From Goekera deserti (GTDB taxonomy: Bacteria > Actinomycetota > Actinomycetes > Mycobacteriales > Geodermatophilaceae): a stretch of DNA of 64,000 nucleotides. The DNA lies in contig NZ_JAAGWK010000016.1 of assembly GCF_010685995.1 (NCBI RefSeq), forward strand, positions 62,001 through 126,000. Reading direction: 5' to 3'. Below, piece by piece: positions 26,246 to 35,567 of the stretch; position 1 is the stretch's first letter, and each line of letters begins with the position of its first letter. Made by a program: the position numbers and the translations under genes. The notes under the pieces are model-generated. The model was not told the origin of the DNA. It saw only the letters and a program-made list of their open reading frames with translations, and made no database searches.

Positions 26246-27427
26246 TCAACGCCGGTCGGTGGCCCGCTGAGCTGCGGAATCGCCGTGCGGGACGTGCGCC
26301 ACAGGACCGTCGTGCGCCCGGGGAGCGCCGCCGGGCCCCGGCGCCACGACGTCGGCGGACGCTCCGGCCCGCTCCCAGGCGGCGCGGATGTTGGCGTGCG
26401 CGTCCGGGGCCAGGAAGGCGTAGCGGCTCACCATCGCCGTCGAGCTGTGCCCCAGCGCCTGGGCGATGTCCCACAGCGGGACGCCGTCCTGCACCAGCCA
26501 GGAGGCGAAGGTGTGCCGGGTGACATAGGGCCGCACGTGCTCGATGCCCGCCCGCTGCAGCGCCGGCCGCCACACGTACCGGGAGTAGTTGGACTGCTCG
26601 ATCCGCCCGCCGCGGGGTGCGGGGAACGCCGGCGCGTCGGCCGGGCGGTCGGCCACCAGGGGCCACAGCAGGGCCAGCGCATCCGGGTGCACCGGCACCG
26701 ACCGCCGGGACAGGTCTGTCTTCGGGTAGGGCCGCAGCCCGAACGGCGTGGTCACCTGGCCGACCCGGATCAGCCCGCGCTCGAAGTCGACCGCACCGAC
26801 GTCCAGGCCGGCGAGTTCCCCGGAGCGCAGCCCGCTGTGGCACGCCACGGCCACCAGGGCCCGCCAGCGCTCGCCGTGCGGCTGGCCGTCGAAGGCGAGC
26901 AGCAGCCGCTGGTACTCCTCCCGGGACAGCCAGCGCGGCGCCGGCAGCTCGGCCTTGGGCAGCTCGATCTTCTGGCACGGGGTGGTGGGCAGCAGCCCCT
27001 CCAGGACGGCGTCGGCCATCAGCTTGGCGAACACCATGTACGCCGACTGGACGGCGTGCGCGCCGGTGCCGGCCGACTGCAGGGACTTCACCCAGGCCTG
27101 CACGTCGATGCGCCCGATGGAGCGCAGCGGCCAGCTGCCCCAGTACGGCAGCACGGTGCGCCGCAGCCGCAGCACCTGCTGGTACTCGGTGGTGCGGGCC
27201 ACGGTGCGGGCGGGCGCCCACTGCTCGTGCCACTGGGCCACGGTGGTCTGCCGGCCGCGCTCGGAGCGGATCTCGCCGTGCCGGAAGGCCACCTCGGTCT
27301 CCGCGGCCCAGGCGGTCACCACCCGCTTGAGCACGTCGGTCTTGGTCACCTTCCGGCCCGAGGGGTGCCGGACGGTGGCCTGCCACTTCCCCGAGGGCAG
27401 CTTCCTGATGTAGGCCACGACGTCCAC
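26246..27427 (-). CDS. Tyrosine-type site-specific recombinase (phage integrase family)
   Basis: A 393-residue integrase with an N-terminal AP2-like arm-binding domain (MDVVAYIRKLPSGKWQATVR), a core-binding SAM-like domain (about 65-150) and a complete catalytic domain: Arg in HSGLRSGELAGL, HxxR in VTRHTFASWL, His in LGHSS and Tyr in VSRYAFL. It should be active. No excisionase, phage or plasmid gene flanks it and no tRNA is next to it, so it is either a relic of an integrated element or a domesticated recombinase. The C-terminal 50 residues are a Gly/Ala/His-rich extension. Confidence 0.9.
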   Translation of the reverse strand: MDVVAYIRKLPSGKWQATVRHPSGRKVTKTDVLKRVVTAWAAETEVAFRHGEIRSERGRQTTVAQWHEQWAPARTVARTTEYQQVLRLRRTVLPYWGSWPLRSIGRIDVQAWVKSLQSAGTGAHAVQSAYMVFAKLMADAVLEGLLPTTPCQKIELPKAELPAPRWLSREEYQRLLLAFDGQPHGERWRALVAVACHSGLRSGELAGLDVGAVDFERGLIRVGQVTTPFGLRPYPKTDLSRRSVPVHPDALALLWPLVADRPADAPAFPAPRGGRIEQSNYSRYVWRPALQRAGIEHVRPYVTRHTFASWLVQDGVPLWDIAQALGHSSTAMVSRYAFLAPDAHANIRAAWERAGASADVVAPGPGGAPRAHDGPVAHVPHGDSAAQRATDRR

Positions 27428-27503
27428 GCTAGTGGCCCGGCGGGCTCCCGGCCGGGCCGGTGGACGGCGTGCCGCGGGGTGATCGACACCTCATTGCTTG
27501 CAC

Positions 27504-27520
27504 GACACAACCAGTGTGTC
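27504..27520. promoter_or_regulatory. Dyad GACACA-ACCAG-TGTGTC upstream of MFS/TetR operon
   Basis: Perfect six-base arms with a five-base spacer, 42 bases before ATG 27562. A TetR-family regulator is the second gene of the operon, so this is a good candidate for its autoregulatory operator. TTGCTTG and TACGGT flank it and could form the promoter it covers. Confidence 0.6.
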
Positions 27521-27561
27521 TACGGTCGATGACATCACCCGCTGACCCCCTGGAGCTGGGC

Positions 27562-29211
27562 ATGAGCACCACCACCGCGCTGCGTCCGCAGCCGGAGACC
27601 CTGGACGGGAGCACCTGGCGCGGCCGCGCGCTGACCCCGGTGCTGGTCTACGTCGGCATGCTGGTCGCCGTCGTCAGCAGCCTGGGGTCGCCGCTGATCC
27701 CGACCATCGCCTCCGACTACGGCGTCTCCCTGGGGGACGCACAGTGGACGCTGACGGTCACCCTGCTCGTGGGGGCCCTCGTCTCCCCCGTCGTCGGCCG
27801 GCTCGGCGACGGCCCGCAGCGCCGCGGCGTGCTGCTGGGTGCGCTGGCCGTGGTCGTGGCGGGCAGCGTGCTCGCCGCCGTCCCGGGTCTGCCGTTCGCC
27901 GCGCTGGTCACCGGGCGCGGGCTGCAGGGTGTCGGGCTGGCCCTGCTGCCGCTGGCGATGAGCATCGCGCGGGACCACCTGGACCCCGACCGGTCGCGCA
28001 GCACGCTGGCCACGCTGTCGGTCACCACGGTCATCGGGGTGGGGCTGGGCTACCCGATCACCGGCCTGATCGCCGAGCACCTGAGCTTCCACGCCGGGTT
28101 CTGGCTGGCCGCCGGCCTCGGCGTGCTCGCCATCGCCCTGGTGGCCGTCGTGGTGCCGCGCAGCGAGCACCAGGCCGCGCTGCCCTTCGACGGCGCCGGC
28201 GCGGTGCTGCTCGGCCTGGGTGTGGCCGGGCTGGTGCTGACCATCAGCGAGGGCGAGGAATGGGGCTGGACCAGCCCCGGGCTGCTGGCCCTCGGTGCCG
28301 CGGCGGTGCTGTTCCTCAGCGTGTGCACCTGGTTCGAGCTGCGCGCCGCGCACCCGATCGTCGAGCTGCGGCAGATGCGCGACCGCACCGTGCTCACCGC
28401 CAACGTGACCGGGGCGCTGGCCGGGGTCGGCATGTACATGCTCATGTCGATGGTGATCCGCTACGTGCAGACGCCGACCTCGGTGAGCTACGGGCTCGGC
28501 GCGTCGGTCGTGGTCAGCGGCCTGGTGCTGCTGCCGATGTCGGCCGCCAGCTTCTCAGCCAGCCGGCTGGCCACGTACCTGGGCCGCTTCATGGCGCCCT
28601 CCCGCATCCTGCCGATCGGCGCGCTGCTGTTCGCCGCGGCGCTGACCGTGTTCGCCACCGGCCGGGGCAGCCTGTGGCAGATCTGCCTCGTCATGGCCAT
28701 CGGCGGGCTGGGCATCGGGTGCTCGTTCTCGGTGCTGCCCCGGCTGATCGTCAGCACCGTGCCCGCCGACGCCACCAGCAGCGCGCTGGCGCTGAACCAG
28801 GTGCTGCGCACCGTCGGGTTCGCCGTCGGCAGCGCCCTGTCGGCCACGGTGCTCACCGCGCACACCCCGGCCGCCTCGCCCTACCCCGGCGACGCCGGGT
28901 ACACCGTCGGCGCGCTGGTGGCGATCGGGTTGTGCCTGTTCACTGCCCTGGTCAGCGTGGTCCTGCAGGCGCGCAGCCCGCGCACCGACGGGCAGGACGC
29001 GCTGCTGGTGCAGGAGAACATGGACGCCGCGCTGGCCGGCGCGCTGACCGCCGAGCCCGACGAGGACGACGTCGACGCCGCCGGCCGGCACAGCGCCGGC
29101 CGCGCCCTGGGCCGGCACCACCCGGACGGCCGGCACCGCGTGGTGCAGCGGGCCAGCACTGCCGGGGTGTTCCACGTCCAGGTGCCCGACGCCGAGCTGA
29201 GCCTGCGATGA
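27562..29211 (+). CDS. MFS drug exporter, DHA2 (14-helix) family
   Basis: A 549-residue proton-driven exporter of the EmrB/QacA type, with about 14 hydrophobic segments, the motif GRLGDGPQRRGVLLG (motif A) and GRGLQGVGLALLPLAMS. The C-terminal 80 residues are a soluble acidic tail (DEDDVDAAGR). ATG 27562 follows GGAGCTGGG; ATG 27529 is an alternative eleven codons earlier. The next gene is a TetR repressor starting inside the stop (ATGA), a standard layout for inducible efflux. The substrate is unknown. Confidence 0.88.
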   Translation: MSTTTALRPQPETLDGSTWRGRALTPVLVYVGMLVAVVSSLGSPLIPTIASDYGVSLGDAQWTLTVTLLVGALVSPVVGRLGDGPQRRGVLLGALAVVVAGSVLAAVPGLPFAALVTGRGLQGVGLALLPLAMSIARDHLDPDRSRSTLATLSVTTVIGVGLGYPITGLIAEHLSFHAGFWLAAGLGVLAIALVAVVVPRSEHQAALPFDGAGAVLLGLGVAGLVLTISEGEEWGWTSPGLLALGAAAVLFLSVCTWFELRAAHPIVELRQMRDRTVLTANVTGALAGVGMYMLMSMVIRYVQTPTSVSYGLGASVVVSGLVLLPMSAASFSASRLATYLGRFMAPSRILPIGALLFAAALTVFATGRGSLWQICLVMAIGGLGIGCSFSVLPRLIVSTVPADATSSALALNQVLRTVGFAVGSALSATVLTAHTPAASPYPGDAGYTVGALVAIGLCLFTALVSVVLQARSPRTDGQDALLVQENMDAALAGALTAEPDEDDVDAAGRHSAGRALGRHHPDGRHRVVQRASTAGVFHVQVPDAELSLR

Positions 29212-29768
29212 CCACCGGCACCACCACCCGCCGGCACGACTCGGCGGTGAGCCGGGCCCGGCTGCTGGAGGCCGCCGACGAGCTGTTCTCCGAGCGGGGC
29301 TTCGAGCGCACCACCGTGCGGGACATCGGGGCCCGGGCCGGGGTGGACCCGGCGCTGATCGCCCGGTACTACGGCAGCAAGGCCGAGCTGTACCTCGCCG
29401 CGCTGCGCCGCGGGGGCCGGCCCGCGCCCCCGGCGGCCGATCGGGTCGACCTGGAGGCGGTGCTGACCCGGCTGCTCACCCGGGGGCCGAGCCCGACCCT
29501 GTGGGCGGTGGTGCGCCGGCACGAGGACCCCGACCTGCAGGCCGCGGCCATGGAGGTGCTGCAGGCCCGCGTGCTGGACGCGGTGCAGCGCACCGCCGAG
29601 GTGGCCGGCCTGGAGCTGCCGCGGCTGCGCGCCGAGCTGGTCACCGCCGCGCTGGTCGGGATCGTGCTCAGCCGCACCGCCGGCGCCCTGGGTGAGCTCA
29701 CCGCCGCCGACCAGGCCGTGGTGGCCCGGCTGGGCGCCCAGCTGCTGGGCAGCGTGCTGGGCGGCTGA
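29208..29768 (+). CDS. TetR family transcriptional regulator
   Basis: A 186-residue repressor. The N-terminal helix-turn-helix (RARLLEAADELFSERGFERT, then VRDIGARAGVDPALIARYYGS) is complete; the C-terminal part is a typical ligand-binding helical domain with a TetR_C-like pattern. ATGA overlap with the MFS gene means co-expression; the dyad at 27504-27520 is its likely binding site, giving negative autoregulation of the exporter. It is convergent with the ABC permease gene. Confidence 0.9.
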   Translation: MTTGTTTRRHDSAVSRARLLEAADELFSERGFERTTVRDIGARAGVDPALIARYYGSKAELYLAALRRGGRPAPPAADRVDLEAVLTRLLTRGPSPTLWAVVRRHEDPDLQAAAMEVLQARVLDAVQRTAEVAGLELPRLRAELVTAALVGIVLSRTAGALGELTAADQAVVARLGAQLLGSVLGG

Positions 29769-29815
29769 CCCGGGCCGGTCAGGTCCCGGGCCGGCCGCCC
29801 GGCCGGTGACCGCGG

Positions 29816-30609
29816 TCAGCTGATCTCGGTGCGCAGTACCCGCACCCAGCCGAGCACCATCGGCGCGACCAGCCACAGCAGCAGGGACACACCCAACCGC
29901 GTCCAGCCCCCACCGGTCAGGTCGCCGGTGAACATCGGGGCGGTGGTGGTCGAGAGGTCCAGCCACTCCTGCACCCAGCTCAGCGCGCTGACCAGGCCGG
30001 TGACGATGCCGAACACCGTCGGCAGCACGAAGTTCAGCACGATGGCCAGCGGCGAGCTGAGCAGCAGCAGGCCCAGCGCCACGCCGACCAGCACGTAGAG
30101 CACCTGCACGAGCAGCGACTGCAGCAGCACGTCGGTGCCCAGCGTCCAGGCGGACTCCCGGTCGGTGAGCACCGGGGTGAGCGCGGTGGCCAGCACCGAC
30201 ACCAGCAACGACACCGCGAACCCCACGACGGCCAGCACCGCGGCGGCGAGCACCTTGGCGACGAGCACCCGCGAGCGCTGCGGCACCAGGCTGAAGGTGG
30301 CCATCGCGGTGCGCTGGGACCACTCGCTGGTGACCAGCAGGATCCCGACCACCGGCAGCAGCACCGCGGTCGGCAGCTGGCTGGTCGCCAGGTGGTCACC
30401 GGTCGTGTGCACCACGTCCCGGACGACGAGCATCTGGACCAGCACCACGGCGAGTGTCGCCAGGCCGATCACCAGCAGCAGCCAGGAGCCGGCCCGGGTG
30501 TCCCAGGACTTGCGCAGCTCCACCCGCACCAGCAGCGGGAGGGAGGGCCGGCTGGGCTGATCGGCCGCGGGCAGCACCCGCTCCGGCCCCGACGTGACCA
30601 TCGACGAGC

Positions 30610-30613
<4 letters not shown>
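29816..30613 (-). CDS. ABC-2 type transporter permease
   Basis: A 265-residue membrane protein with about six hydrophobic segments (WLLLVIGLATLAVVLVQML, VLLPVVGILLVTSEWSQRT, LAAAVLAVVGFAVSLLVSVL and others). The motif SEWSQRTAMATF is shared by ABC-2 permeases of antibiotic or lipid exporters. ATG 30613 overlaps the stop of the ATPase gene (ATGA). Its partner is encoded immediately upstream on the same strand, and a two-component system is divergent from them, suggesting envelope stress or antibiotic response. Confidence 0.88.
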
Positions 30614-31557
<944 letters not shown>

Positions 31558-31697
31558 GGACAGCAGCCTGCCGGGCCCGGGGACGCCGCACATCGGTCCT
31601 CGGGCTGCTCCCGGGCCGACCGACGTCGACTCCGGTCGGGCAGGACACCGACTTCGGTAGCTGCCCCCGGGCCGGGAGTCTCCGTAACCTCGCCATC

Positions 31698-32972
31698 ATG
31701 GAGCTGGGCACGCGACCGCCGCTCGACCCGGCCGCAGGGGTGGAGCACCCGTGGCTGGTGCCCGCGCACTTCCGCGTCCCGGACACCGACGACCAGCGAC
31801 CCCCGCGGGGCGGGGGCCCGGTCCGCCGGTCCGGCCGCGACCGCGCCGTCGACCTGACCGCCGTCCTGAGCTCGCTGCTCGGCGGCCTGCTCCTCCTGGG
31901 GGCGTCGCAGGAGGTGGCCCAGCCGCCCTCGGAGGCGCTGGTCGTGCTGGACCTGACGGCGGGGGTCGTCGGGTGCCTGGCGCTGTGGGGCCGGCGGCGC
32001 TGGCCGGTGGGCGTGGCGGTCGCGCTGCTGGTGCTCAGCTCGTTCTCCAACGCCGTCGGCGTCGCCGCGCTGTTCGCCCTGTTCACCGTGGCCGTGCACC
32101 GGCGCTGGCCGACGGTGCTCGCCGTCTCGGCCGTGTCGGCGGTCAGCGGCAGCCTGTTCGTGGTGTTCCGCCCGGACCCGGACGTGTCCGGGCTGTGGAT
32201 GTCGCTGCTGGCCGCGGTGCTGACCGCCGGCGTGGTGGCCTGGGGCATGTTCGTCCGGGCCCGCCGGCAGCTCGTGCTGTCCCTGGTCGACCGGGCGCGC
32301 CGGGCCGAGCGGGAGCGTGACCTGCGGGTGGAGCAGGCCCGGCACACCGAGCGCACCCGCATCGCCCGGGAGATGCACGACGTCCTGGCGCACCGGATCT
32401 CGTTGCTCGGCATGCACGCCGGCGCCCTGGAGTACCGCCCGGACGCACCGCCCGAGGAGGTCGCCCGGGCGGCCGGGGTCATCCGGGCCAGCGCCCGGCA
32501 GGCGATGGACGACCTGCGCGAGGTGATCGGTGTGCTGCGCGACGACACCGACGGCACCCCGGCCGGGCGGCCCCAGCCGACCCTGGCCGACGTGCCGACC
32601 CTGGTCGAGGAGTCCCGGCAGGCGGGCATGCGGGTGGAGCTCACGATCGACGTGCCGCGGGACGTCGCCGCACCGGAGGTGATCGGCCGCACCGCCTACC
32701 GGGTGGTGCAGGAGGCCCTGACCAACGTGCGCAAGCACGCCGGCGGCACCGTCGCCGCGGTGCACCTGTCCGGGCGCCCCGGCCCCGGGCTGACCGTGGA
32801 CGTGGTCAACCCGCCGGTCGTCGGCGCTCACGCGTTCGGGGCACTGCCCAGCGCCGGCACCGGCCTGGTGGGCGTGGGCGAGCGGGTGGGCCTGGCCGGC
32901 GGCACCGTCGAGCACGGCTGGACCGCCGAGGGCCGGTTCCGGCTCCGGGTCTGGCTGCCGTGGGCGGCGTGA
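31698..32972 (+). CDS. Sensor histidine kinase (NarL-type, HisKA_3)
   Basis: A 424-residue membrane kinase. Residues 50-170 hold about five hydrophobic helices with only short loops, suggesting intramembrane sensing. The HisKA_3 box is REMHDVLAHRISLLGMHAGA with the phospho-accepting His near 230; the N box is VVQEALTNVRKHAGG and the ATP-lid GTGLVGVGERVGLAGGT. It partners with the response regulator, whose start overlaps the stop codon (GTGA). It is divergent from the ABC exporter, which is the probable target. Confidence 0.9.
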   Translation: MELGTRPPLDPAAGVEHPWLVPAHFRVPDTDDQRPPRGGGPVRRSGRDRAVDLTAVLSSLLGGLLLLGASQEVAQPPSEALVVLDLTAGVVGCLALWGRRRWPVGVAVALLVLSSFSNAVGVAALFALFTVAVHRRWPTVLAVSAVSAVSGSLFVVFRPDPDVSGLWMSLLAAVLTAGVVAWGMFVRARRQLVLSLVDRARRAERERDLRVEQARHTERTRIAREMHDVLAHRISLLGMHAGALEYRPDAPPEEVARAAGVIRASARQAMDDLREVIGVLRDDTDGTPAGRPQPTLADVPTLVEESRQAGMRVELTIDVPRDVAAPEVIGRTAYRVVQEALTNVRKHAGGTVAAVHLSGRPGPGLTVDVVNPPVVGAHAFGALPSAGTGLVGVGERVGLAGGTVEHGWTAEGRFRLRVWLPWAA

Positions 32973-33655
32973 GCGGCCCGGTCCGCGTGCTGGTCGTGGA
33001 CGACGACCCGCTGGTGCGCGCCGCCCTGGCGATGGTGCTGGGCGGCCCGGGTGACCTGGTGCTGGTCGGGGAGGCGAGCGACGGTGACGAGGTGCCGGCC
33101 GCCGTGGACCGGCTCGCACCGCACGTGGTGCTGATGGACATCCGGATGCCCCGGGTCGACGGGCTCACCGCCACCGAGCAGCTGCGCCGGCGCCCGGACC
33201 CGCCGGAGGTCGTCGTCCTGACCACGTTCGACGCCGACGACCAGGTGCTGCGGGCGCTGCGGGCCGGCGCCAGCGGGTTCCTGCTGAAGGACACCCCGCC
33301 GGCCGACATCGTGGCCGCGGTGCGCCGGGTCGCGGCCGGGGAGCCCATCCTCTCCCCCACCGTGACCCGCCGGCTGATGGCGCACGTGGCCGACGGCGAG
33401 CGCCGCGCCGGGGTGTCCCCGGACCCGGCGCAGGTACGGCGCACCCAGGCCCTGGGCCTGCTGGACCAGCTGAGCGAGCGGGAGCGGGAGGTGGCCCGCG
33501 CGGTGGGCCAGGGCCTGCCCAACGCCCAGATCGCCACCGACCTCTACATGAGCGTGGCGACGGTCAAGGCGCACGTCTCACGGCTGCTGACCAAGCTGGG
33601 CGTGGAGAACCGGGTGCAGGTGGCCCTGCTGGTACACGACGCCGAGCTGGTCTGA
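32969..33655 (+). CDS. LuxR/NarL family response regulator
   Basis: A 228-residue two-component regulator. The receiver domain has VLVVDDDPLVRAAL, phospho-acceptor Asp in VVLMDIRMP (about residue 53), and the conserved Lys in FLLKDTPP; the C-terminal LuxR-type helix-turn-helix is LSEREREVARAVGQGLPNAQ and VATVKAHVSRLLTKLGV. GTG 32969 overlaps the kinase stop by four bases. It most likely controls the divergent ABC exporter 1.4 kb upstream, as in many cell-envelope stress modules. Confidence 0.9.
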   Translation: MSGPVRVLVVDDDPLVRAALAMVLGGPGDLVLVGEASDGDEVPAAVDRLAPHVVLMDIRMPRVDGLTATEQLRRRPDPPEVVVLTTFDADDQVLRALRAGASGFLLKDTPPADIVAAVRRVAAGEPILSPTVTRRLMAHVADGERRAGVSPDPAQVRRTQALGLLDQLSEREREVARAVGQGLPNAQIATDLYMSVATVKAHVSRLLTKLGVENRVQVALLVHDAELV

Positions 33656-33662
33656 GGTCCGC

Positions 33663-34262
33663 TCAGGCCCGGCGGTGCCGGTCCCGCCAGCGGCGGCCGT
33701 GCAGCCACCACTCGGCGCGGCGGGTGACCCACGGCAGCAGCAGGTAGGTCATCAGCGGGGTGAGCACCAGCGTGGTCACCATGACCCGCCAGACCACGAA
33801 CCAGTCCGCCAGCAGGTGACCCAGCGTCACGGTGGCCAGCAGGTTGAGCGGGAAGAACACCGACCAGATGGTCACCGCCTGCTTCCAGCGCGGCGGCACC
33901 GGCGGCGCCGGCGCGGCGGACTCGCTGACCACGGGCGCGTCGAACCAGCCCTCGATGCCGGTGCGCCGCTCGGTGCGGGTCACCTCCGCCAGACCCTGGG
34001 CCGAGCGGAGCCACCACTGGCGCTGCGGCGAGTCCTCCCAGGCCGCCAGTGACGCCTGGTCGGCGAAGCGGCAGAGCATGTGCCACTCGTCGGAGTCCTG
34101 CCGCGGGCGCACCCAGCCGGCGCCGAGGAACCCGGGGAAGCCCTCGGCCATCTGCAGGCCGGCCCTGGTCCACGCGGTCATCTCGGCGAGCTGGGAGGGG
34201 TCGGCACGGCGGGTGAAGGAGACGGTGACCGGGAGCCCCGCCGTCTGCACGTCCGTCGTCAT
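33663..34262 (-). CDS. Antibiotic biosynthesis monooxygenase-domain membrane protein
   Basis: A 199-residue protein with an N-terminal ABM ferredoxin-like domain (VTVSFTRRADPSQLAEMTAW, then EWHMLCRFADQASLAAWEDS, residues 10-110), a linker and two C-terminal transmembrane helices (IWSVFFPLNLLATVTLGHLL, VVWRVMVTTLVLTPLMTYLLL). Fused ABM-membrane proteins are common in actinobacteria but lack a defined role. ATG 34262 was chosen since the frame upstream is not conserved-looking. It is convergent with the regulator gene (7-base gap). Confidence 0.8.
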   Translation of the reverse strand: MTTDVQTAGLPVTVSFTRRADPSQLAEMTAWTRAGLQMAEGFPGFLGAGWVRPRQDSDEWHMLCRFADQASLAAWEDSPQRQWWLRSAQGLAEVTRTERRTGIEGWFDAPVVSESAAPAPPVPPRWKQAVTIWSVFFPLNLLATVTLGHLLADWFVVWRVMVTTLVLTPLMTYLLLPWVTRRAEWWLHGRRWRDRHRRA

Positions 34263-34408
34263 GGCTCCAGGGTGCGGCCTGCCCTGCCGTCGTGCGTCCC
34301 GCAGCGGGGTGATCTGCACCGCTGGCGCCCGGCGCGTGCCCACGCGGGGCACAGCCGCGTGCGGTTGACTCGACGTCCCCCGCGTCCGGACCACCAGGAG
34401 ACCACGCC

Positions 34409-35113
34409 ATCGACGTCCTCGAGCGGTTCTGGACCCGCGTCACCGCCGAGTCCGCGGCGCTGCCGCCCGGGGCGCTGCTCGGCTGCGGGCTGGTCGCGCT
34501 GCTGCTGGTGGGGTACCCGGCGCTGTGGCGGTACAGCCGCAACGCCGTGACCATCGCCCACGAGGGCGCGCACGGTCTCGCGGCCCTGGCCACCGGGCGG
34601 CGGCTGGCCGGCATCCGGCTGCACTCGGACACGTCCGGGCTCACCGTCTCCGCCGGCCGGCCCACCGGCCCGGGCATGGTGCTGACCGGGGCGGCGGGCT
34701 ACACCGGCCCGGGGCTGTTCGGTCTCGGGGCAGCAGCGCTGCTCGCCGCGGGCTACGCCGTCGGGTTGCTGTGGCTGCTGCTCGGCCTGCTGGCGCTGCT
34801 GCTGGTGCAGATCCGCAACTGGTTCGGGCTCTGGTCGGTGCTGGTCACCGGCGCGGTGGTGTTCGCCGCCACCTGGTGGCTGCCCGCGGCCGGGCAGTCG
34901 GCCTTCGCGCACGTGGTGACCTGGTTCCTGCTGCTGGCCGCGCCCACCACCGTCGTCGAGCTCCAGCGCAAACGACGGCGACGCGCCGCCCCGGACTCCG
35001 ACGCCGACCAGCTGGCCCGGCTCACCGGCGTCCCGGGGGTGCTGTGGGTGGGCTTCTTCCTGACCGTCGATGTCGGTGCGCTGGCCCTGGGCACGTGGTG
35101 GCTGCTCCCCTGA
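34409..35113 (+). CDS. M50 family membrane metalloprotease with ATC start
   Basis: A 234-residue membrane protein of the M50B-like group. The zinc motif HEGAHG follows a first hydrophobic helix, and further helices fill the rest (LFGLGAAALLAAGYAVGLL, LLGLLALLLVQIRNWFGLW). The frame is open from 34313 but has no ATG, GTG or TTG before GTG 34508, which lies inside the first helix and lacks a ribosome site. ATC 34409 (IDVLERFWTRV) follows AGGAG by eight bases and is the best start; an in-frame CTG is an alternative. The function is unknown; M50 proteases cleave membrane proteins. Confidence 0.65.
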   Translation: MDVLERFWTRVTAESAALPPGALLGCGLVALLLVGYPALWRYSRNAVTIAHEGAHGLAALATGRRLAGIRLHSDTSGLTVSAGRPTGPGMVLTGAAGYTGPGLFGLGAAALLAAGYAVGLLWLLLGLLALLLVQIRNWFGLWSVLVTGAVVFAATWWLPAAGQSAFAHVVTWFLLLAAPTTVVELQRKRRRRAAPDSDADQLARLTGVPGVLWVGFFLTVDVGALALGTWWLLP

Positions 35114-35567
35114 CCTGCCCCGCCGTGTCAGCTGGCGTCTGTCTGCACTTGTGCCCGATGAAGTTCGTTTGACTGTTGGCGATAACGGACGAAATGGCGG
35201 TCAGGGGTCTGTGTCGGCGGGTGGACCTGACTTCGACCAGCTCGTCGGCGGGCGGTGAACGACACTCTCGGCTGGACGTCCATCTCAGCGCATCGGCGAC
35301 CCGCTGATGCGGCGACAGGCCGATCGCTCGTGCGTCGGGTTCGGCAGGGCACCTGCGCGATCCCCGGCGTGCACGTCCCCGCAGGCCCGGTCATCTCCGC
35401 TGCTCGGCCACCCGCACGCTGCCCGAGCGAGAACAGCGTGCCGGTCACCTCCTCCCCTTGTCGCCGTTGTGTGTCTTCAGTTAGTGATCGACTCGTTCGT
35501 TGGGGATAACGGACTGATGGTCAGCGCGAGGACACCCGGGACACGACCGGGCTCGCGAGGTGCCGGG
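35114..35567. other. Convergent intergenic region with two GATAACGGAC motifs
   Basis: 454 bases between two convergent gene ends. GTTGGCGATAACGGAC (35175-35190) and GTTGGGGATAACGGAC (35499-35514) lie 324 bases apart in the same direction. The region is visibly less GC-rich than its surroundings and no ORF in it looks coding. An unannotated RNA or a relic of mobile DNA are both possible. Confidence 0.5.

Noticed and set aside
25364-27430. Prophage or integrative element around the integrase
   Set aside because: No structural, excision, replication or transfer genes and no visible flanking direct repeats; only the integrase can be supported.
35128-35448. 106-residue minus-strand frame in the convergent gap
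   Set aside because: No recognisable domain, no ribosome site, and composition unlike the neighbouring coding genes.
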